Shown: in pieces, positions 17,612-27,197 of the stretch
Layout: each line of letters begins with the position of its first letter
How positions within the stretch are numbered: position 1 is the first letter of the stretch
Origin: Varibaculum massiliense
Lineage (GTDB): Bacteria > Actinomycetota > Actinomycetes > Actinomycetales > Actinomycetaceae
Assembly (NCBI RefSeq): GCF_900106855.1
Contig: NZ_FNWI01000004.1
Span: 1,240,001-1,304,000, forward strand
Length of the DNA stretch: 64,000 nt
Direction: 5' to 3'
Position numbers and translations under genes: made by a program
Notes under the pieces: generated by a model
Seen by the model: the letters and a program-made list of their open reading frames with translations, nothing else
Databases searched by the model: none
What the model was told of the DNA's origin: nothing

Positions 17612-20173
17612 TTAGCGTCCCGGAAGGGGCAGGCGCGAATGGAAGGAACTCAACCATTTGGGAGCCCACCAGTTAGCGCGCCCACAGATAGCCATAATCG
17701 CAGGTACTAGCCCCATACGTACTAAAGTAGCGTCAAGAGCGACCGCTACTGCCAGGGTGAACCCGATTTGTTTAATTGCCTGGATACCTCCGGTGGTGAA
17801 ACCTAAGAATACTACTAGCAAGATTAGAGCTGCCGAGGTAATAGTAGAGGCCGAATGGGTGAGCCCCTCACGAACCGCTCGTTTATTATCTGCGGTTTCG
17901 TCCCAGATTTCCTTAACCCGCGAAACCAAGAACATTTCGTAGTCCATTGATAAGCCAAAACCAAAACAAAATACGATTGCCACTACGTAAGATTCCACCG
18001 CCCCGAGGGAAGTGAACCCCAGAAGTTTTTCCCCGTGACCATATTGGAATACCCAAACCGCAATCCCCAGAGATGACATTAAAGAAACCATGTTTAACAC
18101 CAGGGCTTGCAGGGGAAGCAACAATGCTCCGGTCATTAGAAACAGCATCAAATAGGTGGTGAGAGCAACGGCGATAAATACGTAGGGCGCGTACTGAGCC
18201 AAGGTGTCTTGAAAATCTGTTTGCAACGCCGCCTGACCGGTAACCCAAGTTTTAAAGGGGGCCGGTAAATCGCGTACCTGCTGCATTTCCTGTTTCACTT
18301 GCGCAGCGAAGGCATCTTTTTCCTGTGTATAAACATCGATAGCAGCGTATTGTTTGCCATCGATTTTCAGGTCTTCGGCGGGGTTAATCCTCTTTACGTG
18401 AGAAAGTGGTTTTACCTTCTCCTCCGCCCAATGTTCTAGCTGCTGAGGAGTAGTTTTAGCGACCACCCGAATCTGGGGGTTAGCCGAGTCGGGGAAACGT
18501 TCCCACATATCCCATAGTGCCCCAATCTCGGGGATTGAGCGCGGCATAGATTCCACTGCGGAAGAACGCATTTCCATGTGGTACAAGGGAATCGACATCA
18601 CCACTAGAATCAGGGTCACTACTACTAGCACCGGCCATGGACGGCGGGTTACAAAAGTGGACACTTTACGGAAAATCGGGGAGGGGTCGTCCTCGGAGCG
18701 GGTATTAGGTTTGCGCAAGATATGGCGACGCACCCAGTTTACCCAGGTAGCAACGGAGGAAGGTGCAGCCAGGCTCGGTCCAAAAAGCATCATTAATGCA
18801 GGTAGTAGGGTCATATTGGAGAGCATCGCCAAAATAGTTACCGCTACTCCCCCGATTCCCATAAGACGCAGTAAAGGTAGCGGGAAAATACACAGCCCTA
18901 AAATCGCCATTGACACGATTAGCGCGGAAAAAAATACGGTAGCTCCCGCAGTGTCCATGGTTTTATCTAAAGCCTGCATATAGGGCTTACGGGTGGCAAG
19001 TAGCTGAGCGCGGTACTCTTTGCGAGAGAGAATCCGCATTCCCGAAGCATCTTCGCGGCGGGATCCCACCAAGATTTGGATGAAACGAGGATAAAAAATG
19101 AAGGTATCTTCCTCGCCATGGATTCCCCGTTTATGTAGTTCAGTTCGATAACGGGAAACGATTAGTAGTCCGTAGTCAATCGATAATCCTAGTCCCAGGA
19201 AAGACACAATATTAACTACGAAAGACTCCACGGTGATCAGGTAGGTCAGCAATAAAATCAATAGCAGGGTGATTCCGATAGCTGCCCCGGCCCCAATCAG
19301 AGGCATGAGGGCGGCTAACATTCCTCCGAAAACTATCGCCATAATTAACAGGGAAATCGGGATTGAAATTCCCTCCCCGCGCAACATATCTGCTTTTACC
19401 TGCCCATTAGCGGCGTCTTGGAGCCCGGTATTGTCTACCACATTAACTGTGGCGCGGATAGCGGACCCGGCGAAATAATCGGGTAGCTCACTTAGAACTG
19501 CAGCTACCTGATCACGTGCATCGGGATCTACCTGGTCATATCCGTCAGCCGCTAACTGCACATTGATAAGGAAAGTTTTATTGTCCTTAGCGATCATCTG
19601 TTTTAGCTGGCTGGTCTGGATAGTGTCCCACACTGGGGGGAGGTGAGATGCAAATTCTTTTTTCACTTCTCTCTCAGCGCGCTGGCGTGCCTTCTCCACC
19701 TGGCTGTAACTAGCGCCTTTAGCTTTGGCAATTTGCTCGGCTTGCGCTCTGCCTCGCTCCAGCGCCTGCGCTAGGGCTTCATCGGTAGCTGCTTGTGCCT
19801 TTTTCCCGGCTGGAAGTTGCGGATCAAAAGCGATAAAAGGGTCGGCAATCCCCTTCACTTTCTTTACCTTTAACAGGTCGGTATGTAAAGGGCGCAGCAT
19901 TTTAGCAATTTGCTCGGCATTTTTTTCAAGATTGTTGACCTCTACTACGGCAGTAACCGGATAAGTATCGCCGTGGGCACGCTCGTAAAGATCTTTCCCG
20001 ATTGCTGAAGGCGAGGAGGGACTGGCAGGTTGAGGGGTGATTAAACGTTCGAATAAGGGTTTCCCCCCGAACCCCGAAAATACTGCCACCATTGAAATGC
20101 AGACAGCTACTAACCAGATAGTTACGGTGAAGCCGGGGTGTTTACCCCACCAAAAGCGCTTCATCCGATTCAT
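17612..20173 (-). CDS. MMPL/RND-family membrane transporter
   Basis: 853-residue protein with the duplicated MMPL layout. There is one N-terminal transmembrane helix, a large extracellular region (about 45-270), five or six helices (about 270-470, including GLGLSIDYGLLIVSRYRTELH), a second extracellular region and a second helix set with FGFGLSMDYEMFLVSRVKEIWDE. The two G-x-S-x-D-Y motifs are the proton-relay signature of this family. Members export lipids or drugs. No partner gene is adjacent, so the substrate is unknown. The start at ATG 20173 has only a weak ribosome-binding site; M4 is an alternative. Confidence 0.88.
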   Translation of the reverse strand: MNRMKRFWWGKHPGFTVTIWLVAVCISMVAVFSGFGGKPLFERLITPQPASPSSPSAIGKDLYERAHGDTYPVTAVVEVNNLEKNAEQIAKMLRPLHTDLLKVKKVKGIADPFIAFDPQLPAGKKAQAATDEALAQALERGRAQAEQIAKAKGASYSQVEKARQRAEREVKKEFASHLPPVWDTIQTSQLKQMIAKDNKTFLINVQLAADGYDQVDPDARDQVAAVLSELPDYFAGSAIRATVNVVDNTGLQDAANGQVKADMLRGEGISIPISLLIMAIVFGGMLAALMPLIGAGAAIGITLLLILLLTYLITVESFVVNIVSFLGLGLSIDYGLLIVSRYRTELHKRGIHGEEDTFIFYPRFIQILVGSRREDASGMRILSRKEYRAQLLATRKPYMQALDKTMDTAGATVFFSALIVSMAILGLCIFPLPLLRLMGIGGVAVTILAMLSNMTLLPALMMLFGPSLAAPSSVATWVNWVRRHILRKPNTRSEDDPSPIFRKVSTFVTRRPWPVLVVVTLILVVMSIPLYHMEMRSSAVESMPRSIPEIGALWDMWERFPDSANPQIRVVAKTTPQQLEHWAEEKVKPLSHVKRINPAEDLKIDGKQYAAIDVYTQEKDAFAAQVKQEMQQVRDLPAPFKTWVTGQAALQTDFQDTLAQYAPYVFIAVALTTYLMLFLMTGALLLPLQALVLNMVSLMSSLGIAVWVFQYGHGEKLLGFTSLGAVESYVVAIVFCFGFGLSMDYEMFLVSRVKEIWDETADNKRAVREGLTHSASTITSAALILLVVFLGFTTGGIQAIKQIGFTLAVAVALDATLVRMGLVPAIMAICGRANWWAPKWLSSFHSRLPLPGR

Positions 20174-20370
20174 AATTTCAATTGTGCTGGTTTTAGGGCG
20201 CTTATGCAGCGAAATCGGATAGGGATTTGGAATAAAAGCAGTTCCGAAACAATTCGAGAAGTAACCAATCTAAATGCCAAGGTTTATTACAGTTTTAATA
20301 GCTGCTTGGCAAGTAGCAGTTAGCTTTCCGCAAATGGTTAGGGAATAAAAACATCTGCTCAGCACTTGTG

Positions 20371-21546
20371 CTAGAGACCAAAATCTTCCAGCCACTCGGG
20401 AGAGGGCATTACCCAATCTCCTCCTGCCTGTTTCTTTATCTGCGCGATTAATAGGTCAGCATCTTTAGATAATCTCTTTAAGCGGTCAGCAACTTTACGG
20501 TTATCGGAACCTCTTTGGGTAGCCTTCCAAGAAGATTGCCGGGCTTTTAAGGCTTCTTCGTTGCAGTAAACCAGCAGTTTTGCCGCCTCATCTAAAGAAT
20601 AATTTTCTTCTTTTTCCTGGTTGGCTTTAATCATTGCTAAAGCTAAGTTGTAGTTAACCTGGCAGCCCGCCAGCGCCGCCTGGGGCTCCGTCATTTTCGC
20701 GTCCAGCAGGAACGGAAGATGCCCGGAGGAGCGAAAAAGATAGGTATTGGCTTCCACCAGGTTACCGGTCTTTAGGTAACTGGTACCTAAGTTATAGTTG
20801 ACCAACCAACGATCAGCAACTAGCTGGGAACCGGTTTGGTGCATCCGTAAAGTTTGTGCCTGGGCGATATTTCCGGCCCGGTCAGCGCGCACTGCCTGTT
20901 GCTCTAAAAACCAGTTACGAGTTTGCAGCCCGGAAGCGGCTAATAGGGAGACCACCACTAAAGTGACGGGAATAATCCAGAAGCGGGAGCGTTTGGGGGG
21001 CTTTATTACCAGGTCTTGTCGGGTAGTTAGCGACTGCTGGTGCGCAGATAGGCGCATGTCAATCTGGTAAAGCGTATCGTGAAAGGAAGGCACCTCACTT
21101 AGAGGATAGCTGGTGGCAGTTGTCCCCGGATGTAGCAGCTGGGAAATCAAGGAAGCCATTTGCGGCCAGTCTGTCGCCAGTAGTTGCTGGGGGCGATAGT
21201 TAGCCCAACCGGCAGTGCGGTAATACTGTCTAGCCAGGTTAACTAGGATTTTTCCTAGAACAATTTGCCGAGTGTAGGGGTCTAAACTGTGGTAACGCCG
21301 ATCAGCTTCTAGAGAAAGTAGACGCTGACGATATGCCTTTAATAGCTGGCAGAGATTTTCTTGACGGCGGGCACTAAAAGTGAGGATGGGGGAGCGAGCG
21401 GCGCTTTGGTAAAAAACCAGTGTCCAGACAACTAGCAGCACCGCAACTATTATCATCGCGGCAGAACCCGCCAGCGCCATATAGGAATGCTCCATCAGGG
21501 GTTGGACAGGTAAGTTAACTGCTGAGTTTGGGTGCATAAGCCCCAT
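20371..21546 (-). CDS. Uncharacterised membrane protein with a TPR-like segment
   Basis: 391 residues that I do not recognise. One transmembrane helix is near residues 25-47 (AGSAAMIIVAVLLVVWTLVFY) and a second near 186-206 (FWIIPVTLVVVSLLAASGL). The stretch VNYNLGTSYLKTGNLVEANTYLFRSS with a later VNYNLALAMIKANQE resembles two TPR-type helical repeats outside the membrane. The middle region between the helices is charged and probably cytoplasmic. The layout reminds me of BatB/BatC-type aerotolerance membrane proteins, but there is no vWA domain or MoxR ATPase nearby. It follows the 67-residue ORF after 8 bp and probably shares its transcript. Confidence 0.75.
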   Translation of the reverse strand: MGLMHPNSAVNLPVQPLMEHSYMALAGSAAMIIVAVLLVVWTLVFYQSAARSPILTFSARRQENLCQLLKAYRQRLLSLEADRRYHSLDPYTRQIVLGKILVNLARQYYRTAGWANYRPQQLLATDWPQMASLISQLLHPGTTATSYPLSEVPSFHDTLYQIDMRLSAHQQSLTTRQDLVIKPPKRSRFWIIPVTLVVVSLLAASGLQTRNWFLEQQAVRADRAGNIAQAQTLRMHQTGSQLVADRWLVNYNLGTSYLKTGNLVEANTYLFRSSGHLPFLLDAKMTEPQAALAGCQVNYNLALAMIKANQEKEENYSLDEAAKLLVYCNEEALKARQSSWKATQRGSDNRKVADRLKRLSKDADLLIAQIKKQAGGDWVMPSPEWLEDFGL

Positions 21547-21554
21547 CCAATACC

Positions 21555-21758
21555 TTAGTTGCTTAGTGGTGAACGCGGATTTTTCCGCAAACCACTGGGA
21601 TAGCCCGATTCCGCGGGATACTGTGAGCCAGCAGGGCAGCCTGCCGGGGAATGGGGGGATTGATTATCGAATCCGTTACCAGATTGTCCGAGGAAAGAAT
21701 AGGGCGGATATCCCGAAGGCGGATTTCCAGGTTGACAGGAATTATCAGGGAACGGCAT
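21555..21758 (-). CDS. Small Pro/Gly/Ser-rich protein, unknown
   Basis: 67 residues, low complexity: many Pro, Gly, Ser, Tyr and Asn (NPPSGYPPYSFLGQSGNG, then SPAGCPAGSQYPAESGYPSG) and no membrane helix. GGGAG lies 9 nt before the ATG and the gene ends 8 bp before the 391-residue membrane protein, so it may be co-transcribed. Such tails are often fused to the N-terminus of actinobacterial membrane proteins, so a split gene is an alternative. An antisense ORF of similar length overlaps it, and coding status is uncertain. Confidence 0.4.
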   Translation of the reverse strand: MPFPDNSCQPGNPPSGYPPYSFLGQSGNGFDNQSPHSPAGCPAGSQYPAESGYPSGLRKNPRSPLSN

Positions 21759-21929
21759 TTCTTCTCCCGGCGAATTGAGTAAACAGTTCAGTTAGCTTTA
21801 TAGGTATAGAATCACTGCTACCAAGTTTAGGGTTAGCGTTGAATCCAAGCAATAATTCTGCAAGTCCCTCCCCAGGCAACAGGCATAATCTACAATTGTA
21901 AACAGAAAAAAATACCGGGAGGTATCACT

Positions 21930-22328
21930 ATGACGCAGGCGGCTCGGCCGGTACCCAGTGACCATGAGCTGGAAGCTCTTTTAGCCGATACGCGCGCGCT
22001 CCTAGCGGAAAAAGCTCGCTGGGAAGATGATCAAATAAATCGGGATTTAGATGTGTTACTACATAGGGTACGGGGAGTTAAACGAGGCTCGTATGCCCAG
22101 GCGTTACGCAGTCGTACCCAAAGCTGGCAGGAGCACTTTCGAAACAACGTCAGGAACGGGGCATATTCCTCAGGTCTACCCACCCCCGGTGAGCTACCAG
22201 ATAATTTCGTAGACGAGGACGCCGCTCCCGACCAACTAGCCGAACAGCTGGCGCGGACGGAAGCTGAAATCAGTGAGGGGCTATCCCTATCTGCAGAGGA
22301 AAACGAAGCTACAGGTGGTGGAGAATAG
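21930..22328 (+). CDS. Conserved-looking hypothetical protein
   Basis: 132 residues, charged and largely helical, with no membrane segment or recognised motif. Ala/Leu/Glu/Arg-rich helices predominate (DHELEALLADTRALLAEKARWEDD, then QLAEQLARTEAEISEGLSLS) and the end is acidic. GGGAGGT lies just before ATG 21930. It lies 69 bp upstream of csrA in the same direction and could be co-transcribed. Function unknown. Confidence 0.65.
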   Translation: MTQAARPVPSDHELEALLADTRALLAEKARWEDDQINRDLDVLLHRVRGVKRGSYAQALRSRTQSWQEHFRNNVRNGAYSSGLPTPGELPDNFVDEDAAPDQLAEQLARTEAEISEGLSLSAEENEATGGGE

Positions 22329-22397
22329 AAGTTTTCCGGCTAAGCGATGGATAAGCTCGATTTAGAAAAATATGTTTAACAACGGAGGAAAGCAAGG

Positions 22398-22616
22398 ATG
22401 CTAGTACTGACCCGCCGACGTGGCGAAGAGATTGTAATCGGCGACCAAGTGGTGATTACGGTAGTGGAATCTCATAAAGATAATGTCCGTATCGGGATTA
22501 GCGCTCCGCGCGAGCTCACTATTCGGCGGGGCGAGCTTCTGGATGAACCAGCCCGGGAGCGTTTAGGTTTACAAGGGCCCGGACCGGTCAATAAAACGGA
22601 AACTCCTAAACAATAA
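22398..22616 (+). CDS. csrA: Carbon storage regulator CsrA
   Basis: 72-residue RNA-binding translational repressor. MLVLTRRRGEEIVIGDQVVITVVE and the VRIGISAPRELTIRRGELL block are the complete CsrA fold and RNA-binding edge. It binds GGA-containing hairpins in mRNA leaders. A GGAGG is 13 nt upstream of ATG. CsrA genes are uncommon in actinobacteria and usually sit with flagellar genes and fliW; neither is visible here. Confidence 0.93.
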   Translation: MLVLTRRRGEEIVIGDQVVITVVESHKDNVRIGISAPRELTIRRGELLDEPARERLGLQGPGPVNKTETPKQ

Positions 22617-22706
22617 GTTTTCTATCTTTACCTACACCGGGATAACATCCTATTAGCTGGACTTAGAGTGCGCCCCCATAGGGCACCGAGTACGCTAAAA
22701 AATAAG

Positions 22707-22715
22707 TTATCCACT
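22707..22715 (+). promoter_or_regulatory. DnaA-box-like site upstream of pntA
   Basis: TTATCCACT has one mismatch to the DnaA box and shares the context AAGTTATCCAC with the perfect box upstream of dnaA. It lies 58 bp before the pntA start. It may be coincidental. Confidence 0.3.
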
Positions 22716-22773
22716 GTTAAAACGCGGATAAAAATGTATTGGCATTTGAAAAGCCAAACAGTAAGGAGTAACT

Positions 22774-24330
22774 GTGCGAATTGGAGTTCCTAAAGAGCCC
22801 ACGCCAGACCAAACTTTGGTCGCTGCCACTCCGGATACGGTAAAGAAACTCAGCAAACTGGGATATGAAGTCCTGGTTGAGCAGGGGGCAGGCGAAAAAG
22901 CCGCCTACCTAGATGAGCAGTATTTGGCCGCCGGAGCGCAAATCGTGGACACTCAGGCGGCCTGGCAGGCCGATATTGTAACTGTTCTAGATACCCCCCC
23001 TGCGAACTACCTGGATCTGATTAGGCCCGGGGCGCTGCTAATCGCCAGGATGGCACCTGCTCGACACCCCGAAACCGTAGATGCGCTGGTAGAAAGGGGG
23101 ATTACCGGGTTTGCGATGGACACGGTTCCGCGTATCTCTCGGGCGCAATCCATGGATGTGCTCTCCTCGATGTCGAATGTGTCCGGATATCGTGCGGTTA
23201 TCGAGGCGGCAGAAAGTTTCGGGCGCCTCTTTACCGGTCAGGTAACTGCCGCCGGGAAAATCCCGCCCGCCAAGGTCTATGTGATTGGAGTGGGGGTGGC
23301 CGGCCTCGCTGCTATTGGCACCGCCAACTCTATGGGCGCCCAGGTGAGCGCCACTGACGTGCGCAGTGAAACCGCGGAGCAAGCCGAATCGCTGGGAGCC
23401 ACCTTCGTTCCTATCCCCATCGCGCAGGAAAAATCGGATGACGGCTACGCCAAAGAAATGAGCGCCGATCAAGCAGATGCTGCCACCAAGCTCTACACCG
23501 AGCAGGCAGCCGCGAATGACATTGTAATTACCACCGCGAATATCCCCGGTCGCCGCTCGCCGCTGCTAATCACTAAAGAGGCAGTAGCGGCCATGGCTCC
23601 CGGTTCGGTAATCGTGGATATGGCGGCAGCTGGCGGCGGTAACTGTGAGCTGACCAGACCGGGCGAAAAAGTAGTCACCGAAAATGGGGTGACCATTATT
23701 GGTTACACCGATTTGGCCGGACGCCTACCTGGGCAGTCATCCCAGCTGTACGGACAAAATATTGTTAACCTGTTTAAGCTGATCACTCCCGAAAAAGACG
23801 GTAACTACGTCCTCGATATGGAGGACGAAGTAGTACGGGGGATTACGGTATCCAAGGGCGGGGAAAATATGTTTCCCCCGCCTCCAATCAAGGTGCACGC
23901 CGCTCCCGCCCCAGAGAAAACCGAGTCGGTCGCTGACGCAGCCGAGATGGCTCGCAAGAAAGCTGAAGCGGCAGCCTCGAAGAAGCGTAAACGTCTGCTG
24001 TGGGCAGCTGTAGGGATTGTTTTGGGACTGGCACTGATTGCCGCCACCCCCAAGCCGCTGATTCCCTATTACTTCATATTGATGTTGGCGATTGTGGTGG
24101 GCTTCTATGTGATTACCTCCGTTACTCACTCGTTACACACCCCGCTAATGAGTGAAACCAACGCCATCTCAGGAATTATTCTGGTAGGAGCGATTTTGCA
24201 GGTAGGCAGCGCTAATCCGCTGGTGTCCGCACTTAGCTTCCTAGCAATCTTGGTGGCATCGATTAACATCTTCGGCGGTTTCTCGGTGACCCACCGAATG
24301 CTGGCCATGTTCCGGGGGGAGGAGAAATAA
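22774..24330 (+). CDS. pntA: NAD(P) transhydrogenase subunit alpha
   Basis: Proton-translocating transhydrogenase alpha chain (518 residues). It moves hydride from NADH to NADP+ using the proton gradient. An NAD-binding domain I (about 1-380) starts MRIGVPKE and contains VYVIGVGVAGLAAIGTANSMGAQVSATDVR. A membrane part with about four helices (about 410-510) contains the TSVTHSLHTPLMSETNAISGIILVGAI region. The fused alpha1-alpha2 layout resembles E. coli PntA. GTG start with AAGGAG upstream. Three bases separate it from pntB. Confidence 0.95.
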   Translation: MRIGVPKEPTPDQTLVAATPDTVKKLSKLGYEVLVEQGAGEKAAYLDEQYLAAGAQIVDTQAAWQADIVTVLDTPPANYLDLIRPGALLIARMAPARHPETVDALVERGITGFAMDTVPRISRAQSMDVLSSMSNVSGYRAVIEAAESFGRLFTGQVTAAGKIPPAKVYVIGVGVAGLAAIGTANSMGAQVSATDVRSETAEQAESLGATFVPIPIAQEKSDDGYAKEMSADQADAATKLYTEQAAANDIVITTANIPGRRSPLLITKEAVAAMAPGSVIVDMAAAGGGNCELTRPGEKVVTENGVTIIGYTDLAGRLPGQSSQLYGQNIVNLFKLITPEKDGNYVLDMEDEVVRGITVSKGGENMFPPPPIKVHAAPAPEKTESVADAAEMARKKAEAAASKKRKRLLWAAVGIVLGLALIAATPKPLIPYYFILMLAIVVGFYVITSVTHSLHTPLMSETNAISGIILVGAILQVGSANPLVSALSFLAILVASINIFGGFSVTHRMLAMFRGEEK

Positions 24331-24333
24331 GAA

Positions 24334-25875
24334 ATGAGTAATGTGCTATTTGCGGTAACTCCCACCCTGGTTGCCAATGCTTCTAAGGGCGAATTTTGGA
24401 TTAGCAGGGGGCAAAACATTGCTTACCTGATTGCGGCGCTGCTGTTCATTTTGGCGCTCGCGGGTCTGTCAAAAAATGAGACCGCCCTGCGCGGTAACCG
24501 TTTTGGGGCAATCGGAATGTTGGTGGCAGTGGTCGCTACTATCGCGGTGGCGTTTCATAACGCGGGCGGACCTGGATATCAATCCACCCTGGTTACCGCG
24601 CTTTTGATCGCCGTAGCCATGATTGCAGGTGCAATTATCGGACTGTGGCGAGCCAAAACTATTCCCATGACCGGTATGCCGGAACTGGTAGCAATGCTGC
24701 ACTCCTTCGTAGGTTTAGCGGCGGTGCTGGTGGGCTATAACACTTTCATTCACATGCCCGGAGAGTTCAAGAAAGCGGGCGTAGATGCAGCTACCGCGAT
24801 TAACCCCGCCACGGTAGGGTTCCACCTCGGTGAAGTAGGAGTAGGGATTTTTATCGGCGCGGTTACCCTCACCGGTTCTATCGTCGCCTACCTGAAACTA
24901 TCGGGAAAGATTAAGGGCGCGCCCCTGACGCTGCCGGGACGAAACTGGCTGAACGCTATCGCCATTATCGTATCCATCGTGCTCATCGGAGTGATGGTGC
25001 GCGGCCCGCACCTGAGCGCTACCGCCATGACCTTGACTTGGATGCAGTGGATAGCCATTATCGTGATGACTATTATCGCCCTAGTGTTGGGGCTACACCT
25101 GGTGGCAGCGATTGGTGGCGGCGATATGCCGGTAGTAGTTTCCATGCTTAACTCTTACTCCGGTTGGGCAGCGGCTGCCGCGGGCTTCATGTTGGGTAAC
25201 AATATGCTGATCATCGCGGGTGCCCTGGTGGGCTCTTCTGGTGCCTACCTGTCCTACATCATGTGCAAAGCCATGAACCGTTCGTTCGTCTCCGTGATTT
25301 TGGGAGGCTTCGGCTCTGACGGGGGACCGGCGAAGGGGGCAGACACCGATTACGGTGACTACACCGAAACCAGTGCGGCCGAGGTCGCCCAAGCGTTAAA
25401 GGATGCCTCCAGCGTGATTATTACCCCCGGTTACGGGATGGCGCAGGCACAAGCCCAGTTCCCGGTAGCGGATTTAACTGCCAAGCTGCGCGAGGCAGGA
25501 GTAAACGTGCGGTTCGGAATCCACCCGGTAGCCGGACGGATGCCCGGACACATGAATGTACTGCTGGCAGAGGCCAAAGTTCCCTACGATGTGGTGCTAG
25601 AGATGGATGAGATTAACGACGACTTCCCCGATACTGACGTGGTGTTGGTGATTGGGGCGAACGATACTGTTAATCCCGATGCCACTAAACCGGGCAGCCC
25701 GATTGCGGGAATGCCGGTGCTGGAAGTGTGGAAGGCACGCCAAGTAGTGGTGTTTAAACGGTCGATGAATCCCGGTTATGCCGGGGTGCAAAATCCGCTG
25801 TTCTTTAACGAAAACACCGATATGCTCTTCGGTGACGCGAAAGCCTCGGTAGAAGAAATCGTGCGTAACCTGTAA
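24334..25875 (+). CDS. pntB: NAD(P) transhydrogenase subunit beta
   Basis: 513-residue beta chain. About nine transmembrane helices (residues about 30-310), including [16 protein letters not shown] and [48 protein letters not shown], form the proton channel. The NADP(H)-binding domain III (about 340-513) carries [19 protein letters not shown] and the [18 protein letters not shown] motif. An extra hydrophobic N-terminal segment precedes the core compared with E. coli. It is followed by a strong hairpin terminator. Together with pntA it would supply NADPH, for example for thioredoxin reductase encoded nearby. Confidence 0.95.
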   Translation: MSNVLFAVTPTLVANASKGEFWISRGQNIAYLIAALLFILALAGLSKNETALRGNRFGAIGMLVAVVATIAVAFHNAGGPGYQSTLVTALLIAVAMIAGAIIGLWRAKTIPMTGMPELVAMLHSFVGLAAVLVGYNTFIHMPGEFKKAGVDAATAINPATVGFHLGEVGVGIFIGAVTLTGSIVAYLKLSGKIKGAPLTLPGRNWLNAIAIIVSIVLIGVMVRGPHLSATAMTLTWMQWIAIIVMTIIALVLGLHLVAAIGGGDMPVVVSMLNSYSGWAAAAAGFMLGNNMLIIAGALVGSSGAYLSYIMCKAMNRSFVSVILGGFGSDGGPAKGADTDYGDYTETSAAEVAQALKDASSVIITPGYGMAQAQAQFPVADLTAKLREAGVNVRFGIHPVAGRMPGHMNVLLAEAKVPYDVVLEMDEINDDFPDTDVVLVIGANDTVNPDATKPGSPIAGMPVLEVWKARQVVVFKRSMNPGYAGVQNPLFFNENTDMLFGDAKASVEEIVRNL

Positions 25876-25917
25876 GCCGATTCCCAAAAACGGGGTTTAA
25901 TACCTGAAAGCAAGGGG

Positions 25918-25963
25918 CGGGGTCGAAATAGCTTTCTCCTATTTCGACCCCGACCTCGTTTTT
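25918..25963 (+). terminator. Intrinsic terminator after pntB
   Basis: CGGGGTCGAAATAG (25918-25931) and CTATTTCGACCCCG (25939-25952) form a perfect 14-bp stem, followed after 6 nt by a T-run at 25959-25963. Confidence 0.75.
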
Positions 25964-25974
25964 AAGCTGCGGAT

Positions 25975-26006
25975 GGGGGGTGCTGCCCAGTCGGGCAGCA
26001 CCCCCC
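25975..26006. terminator. GC-rich 14-bp inverted repeat between convergent pntB and lmeA
   Basis: GGGGGGTGCTGCCC (25975-25988) and GGGCAGCACCCCCC (25993-26006) are exact inverted copies separated by AGTC. It lies 14 bp past the stop of the minus-strand gene and has no T-tract, so it is a likely terminator of that gene or an mRNA end-protecting hairpin. Confidence 0.55.
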
Positions 26007-26020
26007 ATAACTTCGCGGCT

Positions 26021-26737
26021 TTAAGAATTAGAATCTTTAGGCATCAAGATATTTTTACCCTCAAGTTTTAAGACCAGGTGATCAGCTTTAACCTGGGCAC
26101 TTTTTAGCTGCAAACTGGCGGGAACACCACTAATCGGGATATTTAATGTCGGCAAGAAATCCGGAAGTTGAATCCGGGTGGCTATTAGCGATGGCAACTG
26201 GGTTTTCAGTACGGTCGGTTTAACCACTAAAGTAGGGGAAACTCCATCCGGGCCGCCGTTTAGTTCGATTTGCCCGTCAGCGAGAATCTCTTGCCCCCAC
26301 TTGGTAGTGGAAAAAGTGAGTTTCCCCTGGCTCAAACGTACTTTCACCTCAGGAGCCTTTTGTGCCACTAGAGCAGATAGCGCTTCCCCACCTAAATCTG
26401 CCTGTATTTTTAACTGCCCAATCTTATCGATATCAAGACGAGTAGGACTAAGCTGCAACCCCTGAAGCTGAGCGGTCACATTAGTTACCGGCACTGCCCC
26501 GCCCTCGGACGCAATATCGAAACGGGGAATGGTTACCGCCACCTGATTAATATCCCCGCTGATTAGTGAGGTTAAGAAAGGTAAATCATTCACCTTGACC
26601 GTGGCATTTTCTGCGCCACGCCTCTCTAACGCTTGAGTGGCTTCGCTTTCCGTCCACCAGCAAGTAACCCGGTCTAAGACCCCCAATAGCAGGGCGAGCA
26701 CTGCTAGCACTATTACAAATCGCTTTAGAAATCGCAC
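26021..26737 (-). CDS. LmeA-family (DUF2993) phospholipid-binding protein
   Basis: 238 residues with an N-terminal signal anchor (FVIVLAVLALLLGVLDRV) and the DUF2993 fold: VNDLPFLTSLISGDINQVAVTIP and the LQLSPTRLDI region. The family's studied member, LmeA of mycobacteria, is a periplasmic protein that binds lipid and affects mannan elongation. It sits directly downstream of trxA in the same direction. Which lipid it binds is unknown. Confidence 0.8.
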   Translation of the reverse strand: MRFLKRFVIVLAVLALLLGVLDRVTCWWTESEATQALERRGAENATVKVNDLPFLTSLISGDINQVAVTIPRFDIASEGGAVPVTNVTAQLQGLQLSPTRLDIDKIGQLKIQADLGGEALSALVAQKAPEVKVRLSQGKLTFSTTKWGQEILADGQIELNGGPDGVSPTLVVKPTVLKTQLPSLIATRIQLPDFLPTLNIPISGVPASLQLKSAQVKADHLVLKLEGKNILMPKDSNS

Positions 26738-26831
26738 CTGTTCAGTATAAAGCGCTAGCGATTATTTCTGGGTAAAAGAATTGAGACCGTATCTGCCAGG
26801 CAGTCTTGCCTGCACTTTGGTGAAGGAAAAA

Positions 26832-27161
26832 TTATTTATCGATTTCTGCCTGTAGTGGACCCAGGAGTTCCCGTTTGGGGTTAGCTCCCAGAATGCCGCG
26901 AACAATCTCCCCCTGGTTGAACACCATGAACATGGGGATAGAGTTAATGCCATATTTGGCTGCCAGCTGGGGGTTCTCGTCGATATTTACTTTGACGACT
27001 TTAGCTTTCCCCGCAACCTCGGCGGCCACCTCATCTACTATCGGACCCATCTGGCGGCAAGGTCCGCACCAGGGTGCCCAAAAATCTACCAACACCGGGA
27101 GTTCAGATTTTAATACTTGCTGGTCAAAATCTTTTTCTGTAACTTCTAGGGGTTTTGTCAT
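26832..27161 (-). CDS. trxA: Thioredoxin
   Basis: 109-residue thioredoxin with VDFWAPWCGPCR (active Cys32 and Cys35), cis-Pro region INSIPMFMVF and GANPKRELL. It reduces protein disulfides with electrons from TrxB, 36 bp upstream. The gene order trxB-trxA is the common one. An AGAGAGGA-type ribosome-binding site precedes ATG. Confidence 0.97.
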   Translation of the reverse strand: MTKPLEVTEKDFDQQVLKSELPVLVDFWAPWCGPCRQMGPIVDEVAAEVAGKAKVVKVNIDENPQLAAKYGINSIPMFMVFNQGEIVRGILGANPKRELLGPLQAEIDK

Positions 27162-27197
27162 CTTATTTTCCTCTCTAAATGGTTAAGAATAATTCTG

